DNA of 64,000 nt from Aplectana chamaeleonis. Taxonomy: Eukaryota; Nematoda; Chromadorea; Rhabditida; Cosmocercidae. Shown in pieces: positions 1 through 11,875 of this stretch. The translations under genes and the position numbers were made by a program. Within the stretch, counting starts at the first letter, position 1; each line of letters opens with the position of its first letter. The stretch covers positions 496,001 through 560,000 of the forward strand of contig JAPDOI010000291.1 in assembly GCA_029168955.1 (NCBI GenBank), written 5' to 3'. Below the pieces are notes generated by a model. It saw nothing but the letters and a program-made list of their open reading frames with translations, was not told where the DNA came from and searched no databases.

Positions 1-2
1 TG

Positions 3-2358
3 ACAACTTTGAAACTACAGCTTGACTATGTCCTGACGAGGAATATTCCAGTATCGGACATTCGAAGATCTAGAGCTGTGTGGGATGTCGCATTCGATTC
101 GGATCACCGTCCTGTTCTGTTGAACTTCACTGCGAGGATTCATAAGAGGAAGCGAGGGGCTCAGCCTCTCCAGAGGATTGACATGACAAGTCTCAGAGAT
201 GAAGAGTGCAGAAGGAATTTCCGACAACGCGTTTCTATTAACATCGGAGTACGGACTAAGAAGAAACTTTGCGACGCGGATTCTTTTGTCAAGTGCATCC
301 AGGACGCTTCGAAAGAGGCACTCCCGGTTGTACAGCCTAAGAAGAAGTTCGCCTACGTCTCAGAAGAAACAACATCTACCTACAACAGAGTATGTGCTCT
401 CCGAACTGCAGGAAACTTCGTGGAGGAGAAGCGTCTGAGGAGGAAGTTGCGTCGGCAGCTTCAAAGTGACCGCGAACGAGAGTGGACGTGTAGAGCTAAG
501 GAGTTCGAGAAGGCTTGGGAGGAGAAGAATCCGAAGAAAGCCTACACGTTGCTGCGACAGTATAGCGGGAAGATGAAGAGATGTTCTCCTGTCTTGAACA
601 CTACCAATGGAGTTGCAGTTGGGATGCGACGCTGCCAATATGGAAGGATTACTTCAGTTCACTACTGAATCGTCCAGCGCCATCAGTACCTGAGCTCCCG
701 CATGTTCAGAGAGCACATTACGATGTCAGTGAGGAACCGCCGACTGAGTCTGAAGTTTTGGATTGTGTCCGGAAAATGAAGAATGGAAAGGCAGGTGGAG
801 ATGACAACATCACTGCTGAAATGCTGAAAGCTCTTCCTCCGTCTGGGATTCGTGAAATGACCAACACCATCCGTGCCATATGGATGAGCGAAAGGATACC
901 CGATTCGTGGAGACATGCGATCATCGTACCTCTTCACAAGAAGCTATCCGTCACGGATCCTAAGAACTACAGAGGAATCTCTCTACTTCGTGTCATGTAC
1001 AAGGTTTTAGAACGTATCATTCTCGAGCGACTTATCAAACATCGTGAAGGAACGACCAGAGATGAGCAAGCCGGTTTTCGACCTGGAAGATCGACCATCG
1101 ACCAAGTGTTCGTCGTGAGAAGAGTAATTGAATCGTGGCAGCGGTTTTCGAAGCCATTACAGCTTGCTTTTTGGACTTTGAAGCCGCGTTCGACTCTCCT
1201 CATCGTGATCGATTGCTCAATGCTCTGCGAGCAGATGGAGTCCCGGAAAAGTATGTTCGGTTAATCGAGGACATGAACAAAGGAACAACAGCAGCAGTTC
1301 GTACACCTGTCGGATTTACGTCAGCTTTCGAGGTGAAAACAGGAGTAAGGCAAGGAGCCGTTGCAGGACCTTTTCTTTTCAACTTCGCCGTTGATGACAT
1401 CATGCGTAGAGTTGCAGAACAGTTTCCTGCGGATGTGATCCTAACACCATCAGGACGCTCCCTTGTCGACCTGGAGTACGCCGACGACATTGTGTTATTC
1501 GCTGAAAACAACGCAAAACTGCAAAGGATTGTGAACCTCGTTTCGAAGTATGCCGCAGCCTATGGACTTCGTCTTCGTCCCGACAAATGCAAGCAGATGT
1601 GGGTCTGTCAGAGGCCTTCAACTGGAGTTTGTGTGGACGGACAACGTATCGAACTGGTGGACGATTTCTGTTATTTGGGCTGTTTGCTGAAGAACGATGG
1701 TAGTTATGCAGCGGATATTCGACAACGATGTGCGAAAGCTACGTCTGCATTCAATTCTCTAACCAAATGTTTGTGGTCTACCACCATCGCGAAGGAAGTC
1801 AAGTTGCGCGTCTACCTATCCGCTATTCGCCCTATCATGATGTACGGATCGGAGACGTGGGCAGCACCGAAAACGCAGATGGAAAGGTTGGATTGCACGG
1901 AGAGGAAGTTTTTTAGGCGTTTGCTTGGATATTTCTGGCCGCCTGTATGCCATAACGAAGACCTTTACAAGGAAATCGACGCAGTACATCAACGCTTGAC
2001 ACGAGGGAGGTGCCAGCATCTCCTAACGCCATCTCAAGCAGCAATGGAAAGTCGACTTCGACTGCTCGGGCATATACTAAGAAGAACGCCGGATCGTCTC
2101 GTACAACACGCTTTAAAAATGCTTCCAAATCCTGTCTGGAAACGGCCACCTGGGCGTAGGCGAAAGTTCTGGACGGATGTGGTTAAAGAGGATTTAAAGT
2201 CACTCGGCATCGAAAGACAGTTCAGGCGCGATGTTTCGTTTCGCAGGAAATGGAATAGTGACAGCTGGATGGAATGTGTTCAAATTGTGGCTGAAGACCG
2301 TGAAAAATGGACACGGCTGACTACTAGGACGGCACACCTCGGTGAAGATGCGGAATGA
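3..2358 (+). pseudogene. Endonuclease/reverse transcriptase ORF, frameshifted
   Basis: The first frame carries the endonuclease end with the SDHRP catalytic box (around base 100), then a charged linker. The reading continues in a second frame from about base 626 (KNYRGISLL and GFRPGRSTIDQ, RT blocks 1-3) and in a third frame from about base 1165 (FLDFEAAFDS, then VRQGAVAGPFLF and YADDIVLF, with the YADD catalytic box at 1476-1487). It ends at a TGA after a basic WTRLTTRTAHLGEDAE tail. All RT motifs survive, so the copy is young, but two indels break the protein. The second lies in a T run (ctttttgg), where polymerase slippage is a simple cause. It would copy its own RNA at nicked target DNA in the nucleus if intact. 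Product family is certain; clade less so. Confidence 0.85.
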
Positions 2359-2398
2359 CCGCGTCAGGCGAAAGCCAACCGATTAAGTCAAAAGTAAG

Positions 2399-2400
<2 letters not shown>

Positions 2401-2460
<60 letters not shown>
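2401..2460 (+). repeat. (ATT)20 microsatellite tail of the LINE
   Basis: Twenty uninterrupted ATT units begin 42 bases after the LINE stop codon. This is the usual place of the RTE 3' tail, so it is most simply the element's terminus rather than an unrelated microsatellite. Confidence 0.9.
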
Positions 2461-3178
2461 GTTATTTATTAGAATGCACGCTAAGGTGCGTCGAAAACGT
2501 TAGGCATTATTGGGAGAAAGTTAGGCATCAGGAACTCAGAGAAAATCATGAAAGCTGTACGCCAAGTCTTGGGAGAGAAAACAGGACCCTAGGTGTATTT
2601 TTGTGTTTCGAGGCAAGTGTGCAGTAGCCACCCGATGTGGCCAACCCAACCGATATGATGCATGATGTAAGGTATGAAATTAATGATATCACTGATTTTG
2701 TTCCACATATTTCATACCTATCCACCGCGCGTGTCACACCGGGTGTTTTTCCAACCTTTCTCGTGTATGTCTTTCATACGTAACGATCGGGCTCACCACG
2801 GCAGGTCACGGCTCTTTTTCCACAATCTATGACCGTGGCCTTATATGCATGAGAAATATAAGCGTACATAAACATTATTCTGCTGTATTTAATAATACAA
2901 AACATGGTGTCGGTCAGTCATTAGAGCGTTGCGTGCAGTGCTGGAACGAGGTCTCTTCACAATCCCACTTAGGTTATACACACTCCCACTGGGGTCCTGT
3001 ACACATTTTGGATGCTCTCACTAGGGTAAGGCACACATTTCAAGACGTCCTGAACACTCCCAATAAGAGCTTTCACAGTCATTTTAAACTGTTGCAATCT
3101 CATTTTTTCGGACCCTCGTTATTAAAACATTTTTGAACAAACATGAGACTTCGCGACAGACCATTTCTCACTCCCAAT
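2461..3178. other. No gene seen; degenerate CACACTCCCA-type repeats
   Basis: No open frame with splice support. Between about 2940 and 3070 there are loose repeats of the form acacactcccactggggtcc, seen again near 8.7-8.9 kb. The rest is unassigned intergenic sequence. Confidence 0.5.
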
Positions 3179-4649
3179 CAGGGATGAGCGAAATAAAAAT
3201 TTTGAATTTCGGAAATCGAAACAAAATTAAAATTTTGGAAATCGAAACAAAATTAAAATCTCGGAAATCGAAAATCGGTATTCGAGCACTTGCCTGTTCT
3301 TTAAATTCGTGCGCTGCCTGCTCTCTTTTGAACACCACTGTGAAATTTTAGTAATACATGCATATAATCATGACTTCTTTCTTTTTTGCACTTGGAGGCT
3401 ATTTTCGGCCTTCGCAGTGCTTATCGTGAAAGCTAGATTCATAACGGCTAAGGATTAATGACTAACAAGAGCTTTGGCTCGTTGAACGACTAACGACTAA
3501 CAAATTATAAAATTTCAATTACGCACATCCCTGGATCCTATAGAAATTGAATTGCTTTGAAGGCAGTGTTCATGATAAAAAAAAGTTGCCCCTTCAATAA
3601 AGCGTTTGCTTTGGGTCCCTCAAATAAGAGTAAGGATGAAAGTACGACGAAAAACGGCCAGAAGTTTGAAAATTCTGTGGACCAGCAGATCCCTTGGATC
3701 ACTCCTCCCACGTCAAATAACAGTTGTCCACCGTTCGTTTCCAAAGAAGAGCAGTTGCTGAAATTCCCATTACTCTTTATTCTAAAAGATTCTAACATCT
3801 AAGAATGTGCAGTAAACCATCTTATTTCTGAAGGGTGCTGACTAGAGTGTTTCACCGAATAATATCGATTTTCCAATTAGCTCTTATATTTTCTTAGAGA
3901 CGAGGTGCTTTTAACTGCCCTTAGTACCAAACACTACGTGAGGGGCAAGGTTTCCATGAATAATGAAAAAGTAAATTTCTGTCCAGCCACAGAGTTGCTA
4001 TAACCATTTATTCGATTATTCGAATATTCGAATAAAAACTCAATTAATTGGCTGTGGCATGTTAATGAATAGACGAAACCCCACTTTTTTATCAAATATG
4101 AGAACCTTTCATTTACCCTAATGTGTGATAACAAGTGCTGTCGGAACCATTCCGATCATGAAGAGAAAACTAGATTTATTCGGAAAAATCGATATTATTC
4201 GTTTGATATATAATAGTGCTGACTACAAGAAACATGAAACAAAGTGAACTTCCCAGGAATTTTAAAGCGCAAAACCATTTCCGAAAGCTGGATCGTTTAG
4301 TTCTCAGTTCCCCGGAACACATCAAATAGGCGTAATTAAATATTTCAGAAATTTTTCTAATCAGTTTTTTCTTCGATATTTTAGAGTTTGTGGGGCTTTG
4401 AGAGCTTTCCCCTATTAACTTTTGATTCGTGGACTTGCCTGCTCAGAAACGCAGAAAACTAGAATAACGGTTTTTTAATCGTGAACACTGCCTTTAGCAA
4501 GTCTTGAGAAAAGTTGAAGAGTCTCAACTTGTCAACTTCTGTCAGTGGATGCAGATTAATACTATTTCCGCATTTTGTTCCGATTTCCGCACTAAATTTT
4601 CGGAAATTGGAAATCGGAACTCCGACGCCTGAAAACACGAGGAAATCGG
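3179..4649 (+). mobile_element. hAT-like non-autonomous element (CAGGGATGAGC end), interrupted
   Basis: The left end reads CAGGGATGAGCGAAAT, the CAGGG start common in hAT elements, followed by repeated GGAAATCGAAA motifs. The body matches the copy at 25.2-25.8 kb, whose right end is GGAATTCCGCTCATCCCTG. Here the right end is eroded around 4640. The body is split by a 933-bp element at 3561-4493; without it this copy is about 540 bp. No transposase frame. Confidence 0.65.
3561..4493. mobile_element. TTAA-type inverted-repeat element, nested
   Basis: Ends are AGGCAGTGTTCATGAT and ATCGTGAACACTGCCT, an almost perfect 16-bp inverted repeat. Flanking tetramers are TTGA and TTAG. The related copy at 25.6 kb has the same site without the insert (gctTTGAcaggtcttga), which fixes both borders. 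No coding region is supported; open frames inside are short and on both strands. It is the longest member of this family in the window. Confidence 0.8.
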
Positions 4650-4841
4650 TTTAGACCAACTCTCAATAGGGAACGCAGAGAATCACTAGGATCTATCACT
4701 AGGAACTTTTCGAAATCTCGCGTCGATGTTGAAGCACGTTATGGGTCACTCATGGATACTATGAAGTAGCAGGACTGAACAGAATCGTGACGCATTTCGG
4801 ATAATCGGAATCCGAATCACGAATCGAATCCTGGTGGTAAT

Positions 4842-5051
4842 CGGTGATTCGGATTTCGGTTCGATTCGGATTGGCCGTTTTTTCGGTGATTCGGATTTCG
4901 GTTCGATTAGGATTTGCCGTTTTTTCGGTGATTCGGATTTCGGTTCGATTCGGATTTGGCCATTTTTCGGTGACTCGGATTTCGGTTCGGTTCGGATTTC
5001 GCGTTTTTTCGGTTATTCGGATACCGAATCGTCAAAATTTCGAATCATTCG
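4842..5051. repeat. 42-bp minisatellite, about five units
   Basis: The motif cggtgattcggatttcgg recurs at 4842, 4884, 4926 and 4968, and a variant at 5010, exactly 42 bases apart. Units are CG and TTCGG rich. The period is a multiple of three, which explains why two frames stay open; no gene is inferred. Confidence 0.85.
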
Positions 5052-5099
5052 GACGGATATCAGAAATTATCTGAATCGGATCCAATGTATAGTGTGCGT

Positions 5100-6300
5100 A
5101 CACCCCCTTAATACCTAATCACTTCCACACGTTAGGCGCGCTCTCCTTAAACCCGTATACCTCTTCAAAAATGGTGTGCGCACATCCCTAAAAAATCTAG
5201 TACTTTTCTCCGACGTTGTGCGCGCTCCTCATGAAGTCTTTTACACCTCCCATAATGGTGTGCGCACCGCCTCCATTGCGCAATCTCTGCCCTACACGTT
5301 GTGCGCTCATCTCCGAACCCTGCTCACTTCCCGAGAACTGCGCGCTCTTTTCAAACTCTGTTCACAATGCAGCACATCGTGCGGGCTTTTCATGAACCAC
5401 CGTTTGCTCTCCAAAACACTGTGACACTGTGCGAGCTCCTACTGTGCGCTCCTCGAATCACTACGCCGTGCGCGCTCAAAACCTGAACCTCTTTTTTCCA
5501 TAACATAGTACACGCTTTTCCTAAATTCCTACTCCGCATCTGTCACACATTTCGCGATTTTCCTATACCACTTCTCACCTTTGACGACGTTTCGCCCGCT
5601 CCTCTTCAACCTCTGCTGACATCCGACGTTTCTGCCAGCGCTCATTTTAAAACCCCACTCACTTTCCAAAACGCTATGGATGCTCCTCCAGAGCCACTAC
5701 CCACTTTCTAGACTTTTCGTGCGCGCTCCTCTCCTATTTGTAGTCACCTCATGACAGTGCGCGCGCTTAACCTAAACTCGTACGGGCGCTCCCTAAACCT
5801 ATCCACCATCAAATTCCTTGTGCACGCTCCTCCCGGAACCCTACTCCCTCCAGCGACACAGCGAGCACCTCCTGAGATTCCACTAACCTTTCGCGACCCT
5901 GGGTGGGCACCTCCTGAACCATAATTTTTTTCTTCAAATTTGTGCTCGTTCCTCTTCAACCTTGAATCACTTCTCACGACATTGCGCGTTCTTCCTAAAC
6001 CCGTACGCGTTCCTCCTAAACCTGCATTACTATCAAACCCACTGTGCGCGCTTTTCATAGTCTCCTAATCGTTTCCCAAGATTTCTGTGCGCGTCTCCTG
6101 AACCTCTGCTTACTTCCACGCGCTATGCGCGCTCCTCCTGTACCTTTCTCCCTACCAACGAAACTGCGCGCACTTTGCGAACCCCTATTTACCTTGCATG
6201 ATACTGTGTGCGCTGTTCTTAGACCTCTTACATTTTTTCCACGGTACTGTGCGTGCTCATTCTGAACCTCTACTCGTTTTCTACGACATCCTCCAAATTG
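5100..6300. repeat. Degenerate tandem array of TGTGCGCGCTCCTC motifs
   Basis: About 1.2 kb of diverged units alternating a cactttccacgac-like part and a tgtgcgcgctcctcctgaacc-like part, roughly 40-50 bp each. Related single units occur at 10.88-10.94 kb and 43.1-43.5 kb. Open frames here follow the repeats and are not taken as genes. Confidence 0.6.
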
Positions 6301-6689
6301 GCAGAACATTATCGTGCTCTATTCTATGACAAAAATTTCTGGAATTTCCGAGTGCCATTTACTCACCCACGCATGCGTGCATACGTATAGATAGTTGCTC
6401 AGACACGCGCTATGGCGAAACATACTTTGCAAGGATAGAGACAGGACTGTTACCGCTATGTGACACGTAGGTGGATTCATAAAGTCTAGGATACACCACC
6501 CAATACTTCCTAATACGACATACTTCAATGGAAAGCTAAAAAACTTCATATGCAACAGCTTTGATGGTCAAACACATCACCACGTCCATCATTATATGGT
6601 ACATGAGGATGAGGATAAGGGTGAGGAATCGCGTTTGCTTCCGTTAAAACAGTTCAGACCGCGGCCACGTTCCATTTCCAATAACGCGA
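6301..6689. other. No gene or repeat recognised
   Basis: A minus-strand frame of 78 codons exists but has no splice or motif support. Confidence 0.4.
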
Positions 6690-7097
6690 ACCTTCTCTGA
6701 CATTGGGGAGCTCCTCGCCCACGACTATGGAGACGGCGGCGAGAATACCGCGAAGTGGCGCAAGCGGCTTCGTCGCGGTATTCTCTTGCAATGCTCGTGA
6801 GCCACTAGCGAGATGCTTTTTTCCAACTTTATAGTAGCCCACGAGTATACGGCTGACCTTTATCTATGATTTGCTGTCGCTACTAGCCCACGACAAAGCA
6901 GTTTTAAAAATGTGCACGTACGCCCGACGTTGATCATGTCGAGACAAATCGAAACGTGCCCAAACAATTCGCCACGTCATCGTTTAGCGTCATTTTCAAC
7001 ATTGTCATTTGTTTCATCCACACCTCATCTTTAACCTCTTTCTCGTATTTCGCCTTGGCCTACTTTATATATCTATTTTGTTATTTTCCTCTTTATG

Positions 7098-7100
<3 letters not shown>
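6690..7100 (+). mobile_element. Dispersed repeat carrying a dinucleotide block, copy 1
   Basis: This block is repeated in inverted orientation at 11.88-12.24 kb. Both copies carry a hairpin of the form gagaataccgcgaa...cgcggtattctc, a shared taaagttggaaaaaagc-like stretch and a segment next to a long (TG)n or (CA)n run at the same relative end. It contains the unfilled target (atggagac, 6727-6734) of the element inserted in copy 2. Class unknown. Confidence 0.7.
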
Positions 7101-7184
<84 letters not shown>

Positions 7185-7193
7185 TGTGTGTGT

Positions 7194-7266
<73 letters not shown>

Positions 7267-7268
7267 AA
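7101..7268. repeat. (TG)n then (AG)n microsatellite
   Basis: Near-perfect TG repeats to 7251 with a few GG interruptions, followed by AG units to 7268. The mirrored copy at 11.7-11.88 kb has a degraded CA block, so the dinucleotide run appears to belong to the dispersed repeat. Confidence 0.95.
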
Positions 7269-7442
7269 AGCGAATGAACGGAAATTTGGTTGGTCTGTTT
7301 TCGAAAGGGGTTATACAAACATTTCTATCATAGCACTGCATACTCACCTTAGCTTCGTCGTTGCAATCCTTACCGTCCTGAGAACTCGGAATTTCTTTGA
7401 TCTCTCACCTTCTCAATCTCAGTGCGTACTGTTTTAGAGAGT

Positions 7443-7725
7443 TACTGTGCTTATCTGGGCCGAATTCCGGTCCGCAATTGCGTCCCGACACGCTTTGCAG
7501 CCGCACGCGCTCGAGTCAGTCGGGTTTCCAGCGCCAAAGCCGACTCGATGTGGCTTTTTTATACAATTTTCTCCAATTTTTCTTAGTTTCCAGTTTCCAA
7601 AACCCACCTATAGTCAGCAGATCGGCGGCTGCGGCGCTGGAAGCTCTTCTGACTCGGGAGCGTGCGGTCGCAAAACGTGTCGAGACGCGATTGCGGACCG
7701 GAATTTGGACCAGATAAGCACAGTA
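7443..7725. mobile_element. Foldback MITE, 283 bp
   Basis: Arms of about 100 bp: tactgtgcttatctggg at the left is mirrored by cagataagcacagta at the right, and both arms hold an accggtccgcaattgcg-like core. The loop (about 7545-7620) is T rich. No coding region. The GC-rich core resembles the foldback at 16.3 kb. Confidence 0.8.
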
Positions 7726-9349
7726 CCTATGCTTTTCAGCTCTACACTCTGCGCGTTGTGATGCAGGAGTACCTGTGGAAATACCGGACTCAGGAGAAGG
7801 GCGATTCTTCTTAGCGGCTGGTAAAAACTTCTCTTCTTTTCTAATGGTCGGATTTCTTTCTTTTATTTTTTGGTTCAATCAGTTTTTCTTTCAATGGGTG
7901 GAGTGTGCATGCACTTCAGAGATCCGAACTACCTTCCAAGTCGTGGGAAGTGGATTCCGCCTAGAATCAGTAGTGTATAAGCTATGGAACAAATACAATA
8001 AAAGTGAAATTAAGATAAAACGCTCTTGGGATTAATGCCTTTAACACTATAAAAAGGCGGGCATTAGTGCCATCAGATTAAAGGCAAGAAGAAGTATGCG
8101 TGGTTTTCTGGTTTTTGTGTATGATACAGAAGATTACAACCTAGCCCAGAGCGCTCGATCACAAGGCGTCGCGGCGTTGCAATGAGAGCACGCTTACCTC
8201 TAACTCAATAGATTGTCCGGTTGGAGGCCGATTTACAGCTCTGGTTTCCTTACGAAACGAAAAGTAGTAACAAATGATATGAATTTTTATAGCCCAAAAC
8301 TAAGCAACCTTTTTGTATGAATCCGAGCAACGTGGATGGTGAGTAGAAAGTAAATCAACAAGGTACTATTTTCAGGACAGAATTAGTATAATAGTTTATT
8401 ATGTTACAAGCGTGTGCACCCACGCCGATTCGTGGCGTAATTGTGGGCGTGCCTCACGGTGTGTTTATTATTTTACGGGAATTTGAATAAAGGATAATGG
8501 CGTAGAAAAGTTCAACCACAAAGCATGGTTCCGAAGTCTTGGAAGCATTCTTGAAAAACTGCTCCATCTTCGCCAACCCCACACAACCACCGCCCTCTGA
8601 TGTATTATATTTTTCTGGAACTGCGAGCTCACAAATCAACACTTGCCTTTGGGTAGTTTTTTGAGCACCTCCAGAGATTTAACTCCTAAAAAACCGCGGT
8701 CATCTCATATCATGCACTCCCGGTTAGGTACCACACAATTTTCCCGGCGCCTGGCACAGTCCCAGTTAGGTCCCACTGACTTTCGACGGCGCTAGGCACC
8801 TTGCCAGTGGGTCATGCACACCTTCTTCGGAGCCTGACACACTCCCATTTGGATCCCGCACACTTTCCCCGCCCCTTGGCGCACTCACAGTTGATTCGGG
8901 CGGCGGCCAGATGGAACGCCTCGCGCGGTATGAGCATGTGTTGCGTGTTGCTTCGCGACGTAACACCCTCCCCGCACCCATAGTGAAGTAGATTCGGGCA
9001 TAGTTCACAATTATACCTCTGCTTCCGAGTAATCCTGGGCGCGTGCGTGCGGCGTAGCGCTCTCTGACCCTCGCTGCCGCGCTCATGAACGCCACCCCAA
9101 ATGACGTGTTCTCCATGCCTGAATGATTTCCGTATGATTATCTCAAATCGATCCTTTGCTTGCATATGGTCCCCGTCAAAGTCTCGGTCGATAAGCATCT
9201 ATTGCATTTCTCAATCAGGTCGGAAAATACATCCGATGTGTCCCCGTGCCCCCCCCCCTGTCCCGTACATAGCCGTCCCGATCGAACGGTGTAAGAGCTC
9301 TACTGATTGTGAGAGCCGGATTACCCCATTAAGGTAGCTATCTCAATTA
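7726..9349. other. No supported gene; degenerate repeats
   Basis: 8041-8100 has TTAAAGGCAAG and TGCCTTTAA motifs that may be worn TTAA-type ends. A minus-strand frame at 8454-8642 (62 codons, stop overlapping an AATAAA-like string) looks somewhat protein-like but lacks a good acceptor. 8690-8900 holds repeats like those at 2.9 kb. 9250-9259 is a C run. Confidence 0.4.
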
Positions 9350-9373
9350 CTTTTCCGACCGTGTATGCTGCCC
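9350..9373. mobile_element. Solitary right end of a TTAA-type element
   Basis: The string ttccgaccgtgtatgctgcc runs up to TTAA at 9374-9377 and matches the right end of the element at 16891-17366. No convincing left end was found upstream. It abuts the first exon of the 9391 gene, with only a T run between. Confidence 0.5.
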
Positions 9374-9390
9374 TTAATTTTTTTTTGGAA

Positions 9391-9984
9391 ATGACGTTGA
9401 TCGACAAATTGCTGTCGACCTATGGAATGTGGTCTCCAGATCCGTAAGATTCAAAAACTATGCGTCGTAGCCAACACTGTTTTCTCTAAATATGCTTTCT
9501 CCAGAGAAAAGTACATGCAGGAAAACAACCGTCTAATTCAGGACACCGCTGATGCTGCCGAGATTGATTGTGAGACTGAGGAGATCGGGGAAGCACTTCC
9601 CGCATTAGATCCTACTGGTAGTAATGTTGTTGATGCAGATCACCTGTTTATGGCTTTTTTATCACATTGTTTTTTTCTCACATTGCCTTTTCTATACCTA
9701 CATACACCCACTCTCTGTAAAGCTTCTTGTACCATTTTCTTGACTTGGAATGGAATGTTCGCCTACCCCTGCTGTCGGGCAATCCACTATAGTTATTATG
9801 ACTTGTTACAGAATTCCCTCTGAATGATGGGAGTTGTCCAGACATCGCGAGCGCTTGTGTTCAGACTTCGAACCTCTACAACCCCACCCAGACAGTCAAC
9901 CAGCGATACGTAATCTCGAACGCGGCCGTTCACGAGGGAGAACCGATAGATTTTCCTCACAAACCAGTCGGGCAGCGGGAGTAG
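9391..9984 (+). CDS. Predicted three-exon host gene, 112 aa, function unknown
   Basis: Exons are 9391-9443, 9505-9617 and 9812-9984. The ATG follows a T9 run. Exon 1 ends CC|GTAAG, exon 2 runs from TCTCCAG| to ACTG|GTAGT, exon 3 starts after TTGTTACAG| and ends at TAG. Phases match at both joins (2 then 1), and introns are 61 and 194 nt. The protein starts MTLIDKLLSTYGMWSPDP, has an acidic middle (EIDCETEEIGEALP) and ends FPHKPVGQRE; no signal peptide or membrane segment is visible. I do not recognise the family. It may be the 3' end of a larger gene, since no AG acceptor or trans-splice site precedes the ATG and a TTAA-type element end lies 14 bases upstream of it. A cytosolic tail or small acidic protein are both possible. 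Confidence 0.6.
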
Positions 9985-11296
9985 GCGAAGAGTTGATTCC
10001 GAATCAGAAAAAAACATTTTTGTTCGTATGTCGTTGGTCTCTCTGGAGTTCAGTGACTAGAACTTGTCGATCCTCGATTTTGGATCGTGATATTGTTAAA
10101 TGGGGTATCTGCGTGAATTTTTTTAAACTTTCAAACTGAAGATCTGTGAATAATTTCTTCGCGAGTTCATTGTACAGTTTTTTGTATAAGTATCAAGCGC
10201 GTATTTCTGCGCGTGTACAATGAATCAACGACTTTTGAAAGAGGTACCACCCGACTTTGAAGGCGATAGAACGCCATAAGAGCAGCGGTCTAAGCTCAGA
10301 CAAGTGGCACTATAATACTAGGTGTGTAATTGCTTGGTTCCGAGTGGAGTTCATGGTGAACAGCGGTCGAAGTTGGTGAAAAGCAGTAAAACCCTGGGTG
10401 ATCAGCTGTACAATCCCAGGTTAATAGTAGATGTATAACGCTAAGACGATACGTCAATATCGCTAGAGCAACACGTCTATGGCACAACAATAGTGCGCCA
10501 GTGAAGCATGTATAGCACGTCAATACCGCTGCAGTAGTGCGATAGTGGCACGTCGACAATGTGGTAATAGCACGACAAAACAGCGCTCACACCGCGACGA
10601 AACCGCGTCAATACCGTGGGAATAGGCCGTCTATACAGCGGGAGGGGCGCGTATATTCCGCGACAGCGGCCACGCAACACCGCGGCTATCACGATTCGGG
10701 GCTCCTAGCTCAGTTGTCCGAGCGCTTGGAGCGGCTTTCTGGTGGGCTAGGAGCGTCCTAGTGCCAGAGTTGCGGTGAACCCGAAGCCCCGCCCACTTTC
10801 ACAAAGTACCTCGTGGTGGTTTATTTGTTACGAAGGTAACTTAAAGGACTAAATACGCAACAGCTAGGGTTGTCCCAGCACGATCGCAATGGTGTGCGCG
10901 CTCTTCCTAAAACCCACTCTCTTTCCACGACGTTCTTTGTGTATTGTTGAATCGATAACGCGCTCCGACTGAAGGTGTCAAAATTTGCCGGAATTTCGAA
11001 CACCGGTCAAACAGACGTCGGTCGGACGTGCCAGACAGTCGGACAGACACACCACGCCGCTTATAATATGTAAGGAAAGGACAAGAACGTTTTAAGTGTG
11101 CTAGCGGAGGTTAGGCACCGTAATCGTTGCCGTGAGAATAAATGCATTGGGAGTGTTGGCTGCGGGCAAAACAACTGAATGGACGGCGACTAATAATTTT
11201 GAAACCCTCGTCATCCCTTATGGACTTTTTGGAGAGGGTCACAAACAGGCCGGGTTTCATCGAAGCAGAGGGGGGGGCAGTTGGCTATCGCACTTG
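9985..11296. other. No gene; short ACGTCAATACCGC-type motifs and a tRNA-like D arm
   Basis: 10.44-10.69 kb holds loosely repeated motifs of about 18 bp (acgtcaataccgc, cacgacaaaac). At 10696-10760 a stretch reads TAGCTCAGTTGTCCGAGC, like an A box, but no matching acceptor stem or B box is found. 10.88-10.94 kb has one unit of the array at 5.1 kb. Confidence 0.4.
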
Positions 11297-11405
11297 GCCA
11301 CGCCCATTTTTCCATGTGGAAACGAATTTATAACACCAACCCGTGTTTTCCTACCCTTCCAAGATCAGTACAGCCGTTGCGGCACGGAAAAATGGGCGTG
11401 GCCGG
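11297..11405. repeat. Inverted repeat of about 109 bp
   Basis: ggccacgcccatttttcc near 11300 is mirrored by ggaaaaatgggcgtggcc near 11400. Likely a small foldback element. Confidence 0.7.
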
Positions 11406-11453
11406 AAGAATGAATTTGTGCCGGACACTCTGCTTCCCATTTCTGTAAAATTA

Positions 11454-11690
11454 TTCGTCTATTCGGCCGAATATTCGGATATTGGGCCTTTCGAATCACC
11501 GAATTATTTGAAAAAAACTGACTTTCTCGAATATTCGAATAAGCGAAGTTTTCGGAAAATTGGCTTTTTCGTATCGTCGAATGAACGAATTATTCGGAAA
11601 TTTGACTTTTCCGAGTAATCGAATAATTCGAAAATTCGATTATTTGTTTATTCGGCCGAATATTCGTTTTCCGAATATTTGTTGACATAC
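11454..11690. repeat. ATTCG-rich palindromic tract
   Basis: Dense ATTCG/CGAAT motifs (ttcggccgaatattcg near both ends) form overlapping inverted repeats. Similar tracts lie at 29.7-29.9 kb and 40.57-40.78 kb, the former ending in a comparable ttgggcaacactcta string. Confidence 0.65.
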
Positions 11691-11696
11691 TCTAAT

Positions 11697-11875
11697 GCAC
11701 ACACGTACACATACACACATACCTACGCATAGACACACCCACATGCACATGCACACATGCACACATTCGCACTTATAGACACACACGCATAGACACACAC
11801 ACATACAAACATACACACATACACACACATACACGCATACACACCTGAATACATACACAAATATACATACACTAC
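11697..11875. repeat. Imperfect (CA)n tract
   Basis: Acacac with frequent AT and GC changes. By position it is the worn counterpart of the (TG)n block of dispersed copy 1, in inverted orientation. Confidence 0.8.

Larger units (their letters stand above)
1..2460 (+). mobile_element. RTE-like non-LTR retrotransposon, 5' part outside window
   Basis: The left edge cuts into the element. What remains is the end of an endonuclease domain, a full reverse transcriptase, a C-terminal region and a short 3' untranslated stretch ending in an (ATT)n tail. Domain order (endonuclease then RT), lack of a long poly(A) and a trinucleotide tail fit the RTE clade as known from nematodes; the clade call is inference from motifs. 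No target-site duplication can be tested because the 5' end is missing. A second fragment of a related endonuclease lies near 30.8 kb. Confidence 0.8.

Noticed and set aside
7101..7268. Long open frames of alternating Cys-Val or Thr-His
   Set aside because: They are translations of the (TG)n tract.
8339..8375. Apparent 37-nt intron (GTGAGT...TTTTCAG)
   Set aside because: Too short for nematode splicing and the flanks do not give an open frame.
10696..10790. Possible tRNA gene (TAGCTCAGTTGTCCGAGC)
   Set aside because: No matching acceptor stem, anticodon arm or B box; at most a tRNA-derived fragment.
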